Assembly: GCF_037975245.1 (NCBI RefSeq)
Contig: NC_092568.1
Location: 8,257,001-8,321,000, forward strand
Reading direction: 5' to 3'
Source of the DNA: Apostichopus japonicus
Lineage: Eukaryota > Echinodermata > Holothuroidea > Aspidochirotida > Stichopodidae
Length of the DNA: 64,000 nt
Part shown: in pieces, positions 35,819 through 47,800 of the stretch
How the letters are laid out: each line of letters begins with the position of its first letter
How positions within the stretch are numbered: the first letter of the stretch is position 1
Made by a program: the position numbers and the translations under genes
Notes under the pieces: model-generated
Database searches by the model: none
What the model was told of the DNA's origin: nothing
Seen by the model: the letters and a program-made list of their open reading frames with translations, nothing else

Positions 35819-38800
35819 CTGTTTGGACAATTGTTAAAGGAAAACTATATATTTAATCAAAATCTAAACATATAAAGAAAGTCAAAACCTGTCTATGAAA
35901 ATTTTGATAATATGAATTACATTTTGGTTAAAACCTTTCACTACTGTTGAAAACAAAGGAAATTAGGAACAACAAGTCAAAAATGGATCGTTGCAAAATT
36001 CGAACATCACACATAATAAATTGATATCATACATAGCAATTTCTACAGAACAAGATTTATCTACGGGGAGTAATAGTCTGCAAAGGTTTGTCATCGTAAG
36101 TTTATATTTCAGTGAATTTGCTGCTTTCTTCTGAGCTAATCTTGTGAGTTCTGTGAACTCATTATTATTCGTAACCATGCTATCACAACTGAGACATAAC
36201 AACAGGATGTAAACAAAGCCCTCTTCTTCTCCTATTACAGTGAGAAGCAGGATTTTGTGAAGACATGGAAAAGCCAGAGTGCCAGCACTCCCAAAAGGTT
36301 ACTTAAACTCAGCATTCAATTAAGTAATCAATGTTAATGAACGCTGCTTTATGCCTCCTCTACTTGTACCAGTAAAGTTTTTAAAAATTAATTAATTAAA
36401 AAAAGAAGAAGCACAAAACAGGGACAAGCGACCAGACTAATATTCATTGATTTTGAAATTGCCAACTGTAGCAATCACCAACTTAATCAAAATTTATTGC
36501 CATAAAAATGATTTGGAAGTTGGGGAACCCTGTATAACACTGATTGATCATATTATTTTGTAATAAAAAGGATACTCGTTATAGAGTAGATTGCTGTTTT
36601 TCACTTTGGTCCCCGCTCCAACTCCCAGCTGAACGGTCACTCCATCCACATCGATGTCACCAGATGCTGCTGGAGCTGTTCTTCCCATTCCTGAATCAAA
36701 ATAGAAACGATAATTATTTAATTCCACGTTGTTCTTGTTGTTGTTATTTTGCATTTCATCTCCACAATTTTTTTTGTTTAGATAATAAACGATGAATGAA
36801 CAGCAATTCGCCAAGCTTTTGCTTTCTTTCAATGTCAAAGCTAAAAATAATATTATAGTTAAGAAAGAGATCTCTTAATTTGAAAAGACATGAATTACTA
36901 CAAAACAACTTATTTTATGAAAACGAGAGACGTCACATGATCTTTTTGTGCTACAACTATGTATTGTACGTATGTATTTTAGATCCTCTTGCAAGCAGGA
37001 GCTGGCGAAGGAGCCATTATTGGCTTATCAAAGCCGCAAGCTGACCGAAGTCAGTCTCTTAGATTCATATTTAACGTCCATGATTATGAATTGTCAATTG
37101 TCAACAACTCTGTAACTGGACGACATACATTAATCTTGGAGTGACTTGAACTTGGGACCTTATGATTGAAAGGCACCGGCGTTAACCACTGAGCTAACAC
37201 TCCACTATGTTAGGTTTATGCACATTTCTGTGCAAACTGGATGAAAGACTGATATTCGTTGTTGTGATACCCTAAAGGCTGTTAGTTCTAGAGTATTAAC
37301 TATGTCAGTAAAATGTGGCTCTTTAATAACAAGCTATGATGATCACAAGACTATGAGAGAGAATTCATATTCCATCATGCCTTTTCATCCCTGGAGTGTA
37401 ACTCTAAAAGGTTTTTAGTGCAAGTGCTACAGTGCACAATGACTCTTTGGAGAATTGTACGTCATTTGTTAGAGGTAAGCAATGATTAACGTAAATTCTC
37501 TCAAAGTAAATTTTGCGTTACCCCTGGTATATTGTTCATACTTTTTTTACACCTTAAATCTGGTAAACACAATGCAATTATTTAGCTTGACTAGTTAAAC
37601 ATTAATTTTGAAAAATGAAATAAAACATTGAAAATTAAGCTTAAATATTGCATGTGATTAACACTCAGGTACATGTGTCCAGGTGAAAAAATAACAAGAA
37701 TCATACAGTAATGGTATTTAACCTCTAACCAGCTTCCATTTGGTGAATAAATCTTTGAAAATGTTTTTGTTTGATCAAGTGCAACCTTTTTCTTTTTTAT
37801 TTGTAATATTTTTATTTTGGCAAATCGGAACTTATAATACAGAGAGGTGATTCAATATCTCCACCAGGCACACTCACCAAAGGTGCTATGTTTTCCAGCC
37901 GGTAGTTTGGTGATCATCTCAGCTCCAGTTAGCTCGTACATATCACCCAGAGCGACTTCACAGAGAAGCATCAGCCCTGTTGGACTGTTGTAACTGGTGT
38001 GGCAATAGTTTGCACTCTTAGACACCATATCGGCAAAGTAAACTCCTTTACCGAACATGTAGCCGGTCTGAAAATTAAAAGAAGTTTCGAAAATGAAACG
38101 CTACAATATGACGTTGAATTTATGTGAAACATAAAATGACACAAAAATGTTACAGGGGACAAAATATTCATTAAATGAATCCCCTAAAAATACTCAACAT
38201 GCAAGATGATCCTTTCTAACTATATAAAAATATCAAAAAATATGTATTGGTTTAATAAGGTGGAACAGGATTTTGCTACAAACAAGAAAGAGTAAGCCAA
38301 ACGTGTAGTATGGGAAGAAACAATAAGCATAGACTAATATATACAGTATCGCACCGCAAAATGATACACTCAAAACGGTCCATTTGCTGTACTATAAGTC
38401 CAAAGTTGGTAAGTAGTTTTTGTACACAGTATTTTACACAGTATTTTATATAGTATTTACACAGCATTTACATAGTATTTTTACACATTGTTTTACACAG
38501 TATTTTATAAGAGATGAAATTCAATCTTCAAATACTGCTAAACTAAATTTGAACATTCAATTATTCCCTAATAAGTCATTAATTACTATTCTATGATGAT
38601 TGGATTTGTTTTATTATAAAATCTGTTGAATTCTACAACCTGAATCATAAGCATATAGTACTTAAAGGTGACACAGATCCAACCATCATTATTTGATCAT
38701 TTCGATAGAGATAATTGACATGAACAACTTCCCCCGACAGCTATTAGGAAAATCTTATTCCATCGGGTGAGATATCACAGATATGTGAATGTCCACAATG

Positions 38801-41800
38801 TGAGATATCACAATGTTCCATCACACCACTAGGTTGAAGACTTGATCAAGTATAAAATTATGACATCAACCAGCCACAAATGTTCTACATCGTTTTATGT
38901 TTCTCTATATATATCAGTATGTTAATTTTCTGTAATGGAGATGGGTTTTTGCAAACATTGATTCTAACATATTGATGCTCGTTACATGACCTAATGCTGG
39001 TATCGGTTTCAGTGTCAACACTGTTTAATATTCTACCTCGAAAACATGAAAACAAAAACAAAGAAAAGGTAAATGTTTTAGATTAGATTTAGATTTACAA
39101 AATGACAGCCAGCAGATGCAACTATTAAACTACGATATCTCCCAAACAGAGCAAGGTTTTTCTAAGGTCTTTGGGAGAGCTGTTCTTCATAAAGATATCT
39201 GTCATGATTGCTTTAGGTAATGATTTCATTTGTGTCCCTCAGTTTATCAAACAATTCTTCTGCTAATCAATCATTTTCGTAACTCACCACTGGAGCTTCC
39301 GGGGGCGCTATGCGCAGACCTTGTGAGATGATACCTGCAAAGTTAGTGACTCTGGAACCGTGCCAGAGTAGACGACGGTTATGGAGTTTCTTGAACGGCT
39401 TGTAACGAGCTGCTTCTCCACTACGATCCATCTTGAAGACCTTAAGAGAAGGAAAATGCATGACTTGAGTAACGGTGAAGCTTTAAGCGGTGAAGGATTG
39501 CCCGTTATGTTGGAATATACATACAGTCCAATCAAGAATACCAGTGATTTCAAATAATTAAACATCGGTATTGTCAGAGTGCACCAAGTTGGGTCAATTT
39601 CTTATATCCAGTATTGTCATGTCACACATCAACGCAATATCAATTATCCTGTTTTCCTTTTGGATCAAGATTATGAACTGTTCATACTGTCAGTACAACT
39701 GCTCTGAAGCATGATATGAGAGGACAGTACAGAGTGGTATTAGCATTAGATGAAACTTGCCCCAACTGGCTGCAGGATTAATTGATAAGAATAAATATAT
39801 ACATGATAACCAAGAGAGGATGTCAGGAATCTTTGATGATAAAGATTGCATGTGATAAAAGTTGAGTTTATATCGCATTGTTGAAATCATAAAAACATCT
39901 AAGGTGACGAACATTGTTTGCGTTAATACATTATGAAGAACATTATTGGCAGTTTTGAAACAACTGAGTAGGCTTTCTGTAACTCAGGTCTTTGGTTGAT
40001 CCATCAATTTAGAAAAACTTTGCAAGTTTTATTTTAACAATAAGGGAAATGTTTATATTGCCAAGCAAAGAAGAAAAGAAAATAATCATTATTCACCTAT
40101 ATACAGTTAGAATTTTTAATTGCTTCTATCAATTATTCGTTGTAAATAAAAGCCCATGCCTCGAAAACATGGTTTCCTTGGACTTAATGAGCAAATTATA
40201 AAAAACAATATGTTTTCAAAAATATTAATAACGATAATTTATACTAACCTCTTCAACCTCCAAGCTATAAGTGCTGTGAGTCGCTGCATGAGAATTCTTG
40301 GTGAATTTACGAATCATATCAAACTCTTTTGATTTCTTGTCCAGGACCTTGGAGAAGAGACAAAGAGAGATGAATGTTTGCTGAAAGATTCATACTTTGT
40401 TACCCAAAGGAAACTGAGATACAAAGACCAGAATATTAAAATTAATTTCACACACAAAAATAGGTCATGTGAAAACCTTTCAAGTGAGTGCAAAATAAAA
40501 AATACGGAGGACCCCATGAAAACTGCTTTCTGTGCACGATAAAACACATCTCATATTGTTAAAGAAAATTTTAAAAAAAGCAAAGGAAAGCTACATAATA
40601 TTAGTATCTGCAATGTAGTATAATAATTGCAGCTGTGTTTTCTTGTATATGTCAATGTTTTCTCACCAATTTTCAATAACAAAGCAGTGTGGCCTCATAT
40701 GATGTTACCAAACAACTGGTTGACTGCATGTTTTTTATTTTATTTATTTATATTTTATTACATCATGAGAATGACAAGATAACTCTGATTTGAATTTCGT
40801 TTTAGAGGTGGGAGCAGTATCCATGGTTACAACAACCTGCGTTAGGCTGATATGACACGACACAGTGTAGACTTTGGCTAGGAAGAGATACTGGTACCCA
40901 TGGTTACTAGCTACCTCTCTGACAATGACATGATCAATAGCCTAAACACTATATAACAAATAACAGGCTGTACATACACATCAAATGGTTTAAATTCAGT
41001 CAGCAATTATGTGAGCGACATTAACAAATAAATATGTCAAAAGACTGACTAATTAATCTCATACTAATAAATTGCCTAATTGATATCTATTAAATGAATG
41101 TTTTGATACATTCAGAGTATTTTATATCCATCATCTAGCATATTTTCTCACCTCCAGGTGGCATTTGAGGTTCTCGTAATGGCTGTCCAGCGGATCCTTA
41201 CTTCCATCTCCGCTGTCTGTTTTCAATAAGCTGTATGCTACCTCAATCTCCAAGAGGTTGTCCAACATTTCTGTCTTCGTCTAATCAGAATTAACAAACC
41301 AAAAAAACAAAAGATGAAGACACTGTTAGGAACTGACAAGGAAGGTTGTAATTGTATTATCTGTAACCTTCCCAAAATAACCTCCAAACAACCGAGGCTT
41401 GTATAAATAACAGGACAACATGGACACACCCGTGCACTCTTTTCTAAACGGTTACACAGCTGTAAAGTCATTCTATTGTAGTTAACTGTCACCCAAGCAC
41501 CAAGACGGAAGGTAAAAATACAGATATTTCAGACCTTAAAACTAGATTACTATTTAAAGATGAGGTTTGTTCATGATTTGTCGAATGGAAATACAAACCT
41601 GAATCATATGATTAACTGCAGAGTTTGGTTGTAAAATAGAATATCCGTGTTTGATGGCCATTTGAAATAATTTTACCGGACATACGGAATATAACTCAAC
41701 CAAAGATAAAAATTTCAACTTCCTGGAATCCTCGAATGAACATAAGTTAGTCAGTAAATCAGGGATTCCAGTTAACTTTCTCCCTATAAACATTGTCACC

Positions 41801-44800
41801 CAGACACTTTCTCATAATTATCATTTCCCTCATCCAGAAAACAAACTTCATAGATTTTTTCCAAAATTTCTGCAACTTGTCCAGGATGGAGCATGTATGA
41901 ACCTTGACAAGCCAGGCTATTAATGAAACTGCATTGTTAATCGATATTATTAGTACCAAACAGTATACAAAAATTTGACAAAAAAGTATATAAAAAACAG
42001 TTGATTTGTACAGGGCAAGAGATCCAAACTAAATATACAGATATATACAACTGTGAAAGTAGAAAAAACAGTCCTAGACTCTAAATGATATATACCTCAT
42101 CCACGAAACATTCCCATGAGAGATGCCGGATGTGAGCTTAATACTACAACAATGTGCCAGAAAGTGTTTTACAGCAACCTCAAAGTAAGATTGATCACCT
42201 CTGATTAACAGAAATTGTTTCTGCTAACTTCGTTTCCTTCATGTATAATCAAAGATCAATCTCAATTAAAGTATGAAACAGGTCCAACAAAATTCTATAC
42301 GAAATCAGTCCCTTGTGATGATCTTGAAAAGAGGATGTAGTCCAAATAGGAACAAGTCCACGTTCATCGAGATCGAGGTCACAACAGGCTTAATATCAAG
42401 ATTAATGACTCAACTTGGATTGCAAATTGATTAAATACAAAGTTTCTACTTTCAACGTGAGATTGTAAACGCTGCAAATGTGCATCATGAATGGATAACA
42501 TTTAAGACGAGTGGATGCTTATCTTGGGCTTCCCATCATGTCTGTGATTAAAGCCAAGCAACAAATCTGTGCTGCAATAAATACCCTATATATGCCCAAT
42601 AAGTGGTGTAAGCACATTTGTGTTATGTTAAGTTGATATAATAGTACAGTTACTTAAGCACAATTGTGTTATGTTTGGCTGGTACAATAGTACGGTTACT
42701 GACTTCTAGTCATGAAGGTTAGCCAGTCAAATCAGGTTTTATTCAATCAGCCATATTTTGAGTTAGGGACAAGATACTGAGATGGACAAAAAATGGTTGA
42801 ATACAATAAGTCGTGTTTAAGTCAAAAAGTTTTTAGATTTTAAAGACATGAAAGTCTGTAGAGTTCATAGAGATGATATAATCTGGTAACTACATAGAAT
42901 GAGTCTGGAAGTACCTACACTATTAAAGGTAGTCTGGAGACTATATAGAGATGAGAGTCTGGAGACTTGAAAAAGATATGAGAGTCTATAGTTCATAGAG
43001 ATGATATAGTCTGATATCTGCATAGATATGAGTCTGGAACTATAGTTAGATAGTCTGGAGACTATGAAGAGATGCAAGTCTGGAAGTACATACACTATTA
43101 AAGGTAGTCTGGAGACTTCATAGAGACGAGAGTCTGGATACTTCTTAGAAAGGCGAGTCTGAAGATTTCCCAGAGATGAGTCTGGAGACTACATAAAGAA
43201 CAGTCTGTTCTCTATGTAGATATGATAGTATGGAGACTTTGTATACGAGAGAGATGACTACATAGGGATGAGAGTCTAATTGTGTTATGTTAGGCTGGTA
43301 TAATAGTACGGTTACTTAAGCACAATTGTGTTATGTTTGGCTGGTACAATAGTACGGTTACTGACTTCTAGTCATGAGGGTTAGCCAGTCAAATCAGGTT
43401 TTATTCAATCAGCCATATTTTGAGTTAGGGTCAAGATACTGAGATGGAAAAAAAATGGTTGAATACAATAAGTCTTGCTTAAGTCAAAAAGTTTTAGAAA
43501 TGGTTGTGAACAAGTCGTTCAATAAGTTTAGATATTGAAGGTAAAACAGATATTGGTCTATATTAGTAACACATAAGCTGCTCATTTGCCAGATTTCAAA
43601 ATAGGAGTAATTTTTGTGATCTTTATTTCAGATGGGAATAAACCTTTGTAAAAGATAGATAATAATGTGTGTTAGTGGATCTGTGATAGTACGTCCAACT
43701 TTCTTAAGAACTGCATTTGCAATGTGATCGAAAACCAGGACTTTTACCTTTTTTTAGCTAAGAACTAATACAAAGGACTCTGAATAAGTTATATTGAGAT
43801 GGGAGTTTCAACTGAACAGTTTGAAACATGTTTTGTTTCTCTTAAAGATACTTGTCACATTGTCTATCACAGGAAATATTGGTTAAAAGAGGTTGGATAC
43901 AATCCAAGGTTTACTGAATATGGGTTCTCTGCAATATAAGTAAATAATAATAATAATAATGATATTAATGTGTACACTTGGTATTGCGCCGGTATCCTTC
44001 CGAAGACGCTCATGGCGCAGTGCCTATAACCAACCGTCTATTATCATTCCATAACCATTCTCAAGTCACTGTGGACTATACACGTTGAGCTGCCACAAAG
44101 GGGACTAAATTGTATTTACCGATCAGACACACATTTCCCCCACTCCATACTTATATGCTGAGCACCAAACAAGATGGCAGTAGGTCCCATTTATAAGTCT
44201 TTGGTGTGACTCGGCCCGGAGTCGAACCCAGAGCCTTACGGCTGATAAGGGGATGCTCTAACCGCTAGGCTAACCAGCTAAATGTCAAGTTTCCTTGAAT
44301 TAGAGATAATTGGGAATGATAAAGTCATACCTTGATGAGTTCCAAGCTGTCCAGTAGTGGAATTGATCGCAAACCAAAGTTATGAGGAATCAGAGTGTAG
44401 AATCTGTTAGATGCATCCAGGATCTGAGTTTTTTTGCCTCCATCTTTGATCAGCTACGAAGAGAGGGAAGAAATATAAAATATTCAATCAAATTGTGAGA
44501 ACGGGCAGCAGAAATAAGGTTATGCTCAGAAAATCAGCACAAAAATGCAGCAGCAATTATTGTTAATTTCTGGCATGAAAAGCCTAGAAAATGGACAAAG
44601 TATTCTACAATAATTGTGAAAAGTTTGCAGTAAGAAAACATTGAAGATAAACCAGTAGGCAGAGAAATCCATTCCTTCTTCTAGAAAGGCCTTTTCTTCA
44701 TTCACTAGGAAGTTTCTCTGCCAGCAAAAGTCAAAACTTATTTGACCCATTTACAATTATGAGAAGATTACCCTTTTGACAACAAAAGATATGCAGTATG

Positions 44801-47800
44801 CAGTTAAAAATTCAAAATTTTATCAAGTTTTAGAACTTAGGCTCCTCAGCTAATGTTTCAGACTGCCATTGACAACGATCCCCATTCTTTCATGTGGGAT
44901 GCCACAGCAAGAGACATGATCGAAACTATAGACCATGTGTTTCTGACGTAACCATCCTAACGGACAGGAAAATACAACGAACATGAACAAGAAGGAACTG
45001 GTGGATCCTACGTAAGGGTCAATTCTCTTAGCAAAGAGACAGCTGACATAATACCACCATTAATAATAATAATCATAATAATAAATTACATTTATATAGC
45101 GCTTCATACAGCGTTTCAAAGCACTTTAAAAAGTAGGAAAGAGACAAAGGAAACCAAGGAAAAGAGAAACTAGGAATCAAACAGAAATGTTTAAGTTGTC
45201 TCTTGAAAGTACAAACGGAGGGAGAGTCACGAACGTGAAATTGATCGATACTGTTTTAGTGCCAAGTCATCGGAAGAGGATTGAAAACTCTATATTCATA
45301 TATTGTCCTGAATTTATAACTTCTCTATTTACAGTAACAAAGCCAACTTTACATAAAATATGTATTTTTTGCTTGAAATTTTGTTTTTCCTTAAATCAAA
45401 TTTCTGGGCTGTTTTGAAATCATACAACCTACAAAGTCTTTTCACAAAACTCAATCATAATCCACCTCCTGTCATAAATGAAGCCAATTGAATCAGCCGG
45501 AGTGCAACACCTATTCCAGTTCTGTTAACAATGAGCAGGTACGAACCATATTTTAAGCAGCCTCATGCTTAACAATTGCCTGTGCTATAAACTGGCGTAA
45601 ATCAGTGAAGACGTTTAAACTTAATGTTGTACCTGTTGCAGCTCAGTCAACACTGAATAGGCTTTCTCGATCTGCTTTTTCGATAGTTTCCCAAGAGGCA
45701 TCTTCTCCATGTCAATCTACAAGAGAGAAGAGCAAAATGATAACTGCAAAAAAGGATGAAAAGAGGATGACGTTACCACCTCAAAGGTTGTATTAAAGGC
45801 ATAGAAGACTCGCCCAAACCGCGTGCGGCCATCTGAAAAAGTTAACATTCCGTTGCTTGCAAGTGACGTTTTGTTCGTGTCGCTACAAAATGCAGACAGT
45901 ACAGTAATGAAACGTGATACCTTGTTATCTTTAGCTGGACCTGAGATGTCCATAGCTGTATCGCTTGTTCACTGTGCTGTGGGTATTGACCGCAGCTGTA
46001 TGTACTGATTGTACACTAGTGTTTAATTACCGACGGTAGCAAGCTGTGTGTGTATTTTTTGGGATCAATGGTGGTGTTTAACACTTCTGTTACACCTCAT
46101 TCGAAACTAGGTCAGATTACTGGCATTAGACGTTTCTTTTTGCGCAAGTCTTCACACCCTTTAAGTCAAAACCTTGGCCGGCCATTTCTTGAGATTACTT
46201 GACTGTACGTATGATGCTTCCAAAGAGTTTGCGATAAGATGTCAATTTTTGGTCAATCGGTTTGGCTCACACCAAATAAATATGCAAATTGACTAACCTC
46301 AAATTCCATCATGGTCTTCTTTAACTGTTCGATGTCAAAGATGAGTTTTATCAGGTCCTGAATCGGTTTGGCTAGTTTGGAGCTGGACCCGGAGTCTTTT
46401 TGTGCTTTCTTCAGCTGCTCTTCCTCCTGTGACCGGTATCAAGAAAAAAAGATGCTCAAATATTCATAGCAAATAAAGGATGGCCACAGACGTTTGTAGG
46501 GAAATAAGCTAAATTTCAAGTTAAGTAAATACAAACAAGAAAAAGAGGTAAATACAAGCAAGAGATTGATTACAGCATTAAATAAGAAGTGTTAGCTCAG
46601 TGGTTTATGCCGGTGCCTTTCAATCATAAGGTCCCAAGTTTGAGTCACTCCAAGATTAATGTATGTCGTCCAGTTACAGAGTTGTTGACAATTCATAATC
46701 ATGGACGTTAAATATGAATCTAAGAGACTGACTTCGGTCAGCTTGCAGCTTTGATAAGCCAATGATGGCTTCTTCGCGAGTTCCTGCTTGCAGGAGGATC
46801 TAAAATACAATACATACATACATACAAATCATACTTACTAACATACAAATAAGACACACGATCACCAATAAATAGATCTGGTAGAGATAAATTTGATAAA
46901 CAACTATCCCACCCCTTACTTAAACCTTCATTTATGCATCCCCCCACCCGTTTTCAATATGTGATGACGTGACGACATAAACATGAGAAATCTTTTTAGT
47001 TTCCTTTTGGCTTTAACACACACATTTCTACAGATGCAAATAAAAACCGCTGTACATGTAATCCTCAGTAGTATTAGATGTTCTGTATAAGAATAATTTC
47101 TCATCATAAAGATGAATGAGAGAGATAATAAAATTTAAAACAAAAATACTCATCTACTGAAGAAAGCTTGTCAAGGTAAAATTAAATGCATAAAAGTTAG
47201 ATGGCTGACCTCTCCATAGTCGATATCAAGCGGGTAAAACTTATGAGGTCTCTTCACAAAGTTCTTTGTTCCAAATTTGTTGCCAGTCTTCTCGAGATAC
47301 AAGTCCTTGAAGTGGTTTTTGGCATCAGTGACATCATTGCCGAACTTCTCTAGTTTATTACCTCCGATCGTCGTACCTACTCGCCCCCACTTCCTGAAGA
47401 CGTAATAACTGTTTACGAAAAGAATAAAATTACTGAAATAAAGTATTATACTCACAAATGATACCACGGTCACAGTCTTTTGGTCCTTGATGGAAAAACA
47501 AAGCTTCCAATATATAAAGTTGCTGTGGTAGGGGGTAGGAAAGGGGGAGGGGGTAGGAAAGGGGTGGGGATAGATATGGGGAGGGGAAGGATGAGAGGAG
47601 AGCAGATAGAGGGGGAGGGGGAGGGGAGGGGGAGGGGGAGGGGGGAGGAAGAGAGGGGGAAGAAGGAAGAGAGTGATGGAGAGGAGGGAGGGACTTGAAC
47701 AGGTGGAAATGTCTTTGTTACATTTATGTGTTCTATAAGAAATGCATTCATCTTTCTTTCTTCCTCCGCCCCTCACTCATGTTCTGTACAACACTGTCTG

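Noticed and set aside
35963..36060. Minus-strand EIAMYDI frame as the last PARP1 exon
   Set aside because: Only a few residues match. The exon at 35734-35818 matches the full conserved tail and completes the Glu codon exactly.
44205..44280. Functional tRNA gene on minus
   Set aside because: It is the head of a SINE of about 330 bp ending in (ATT)n, with imperfect stems.
45823..46008. Protein frame [24 protein letters not shown], also near 14.6 kb
   Set aside because: It falls inside copies of the TTAA MITE, is not open in all copies, and the MITE is non-coding.
47470..47751. Proline/serine-rich minus-strand frame joined to the WGR exon
   Set aside because: It is translation of a polypyrimidine tract in an intron; the WGR exon has a proper acceptor at 47409.
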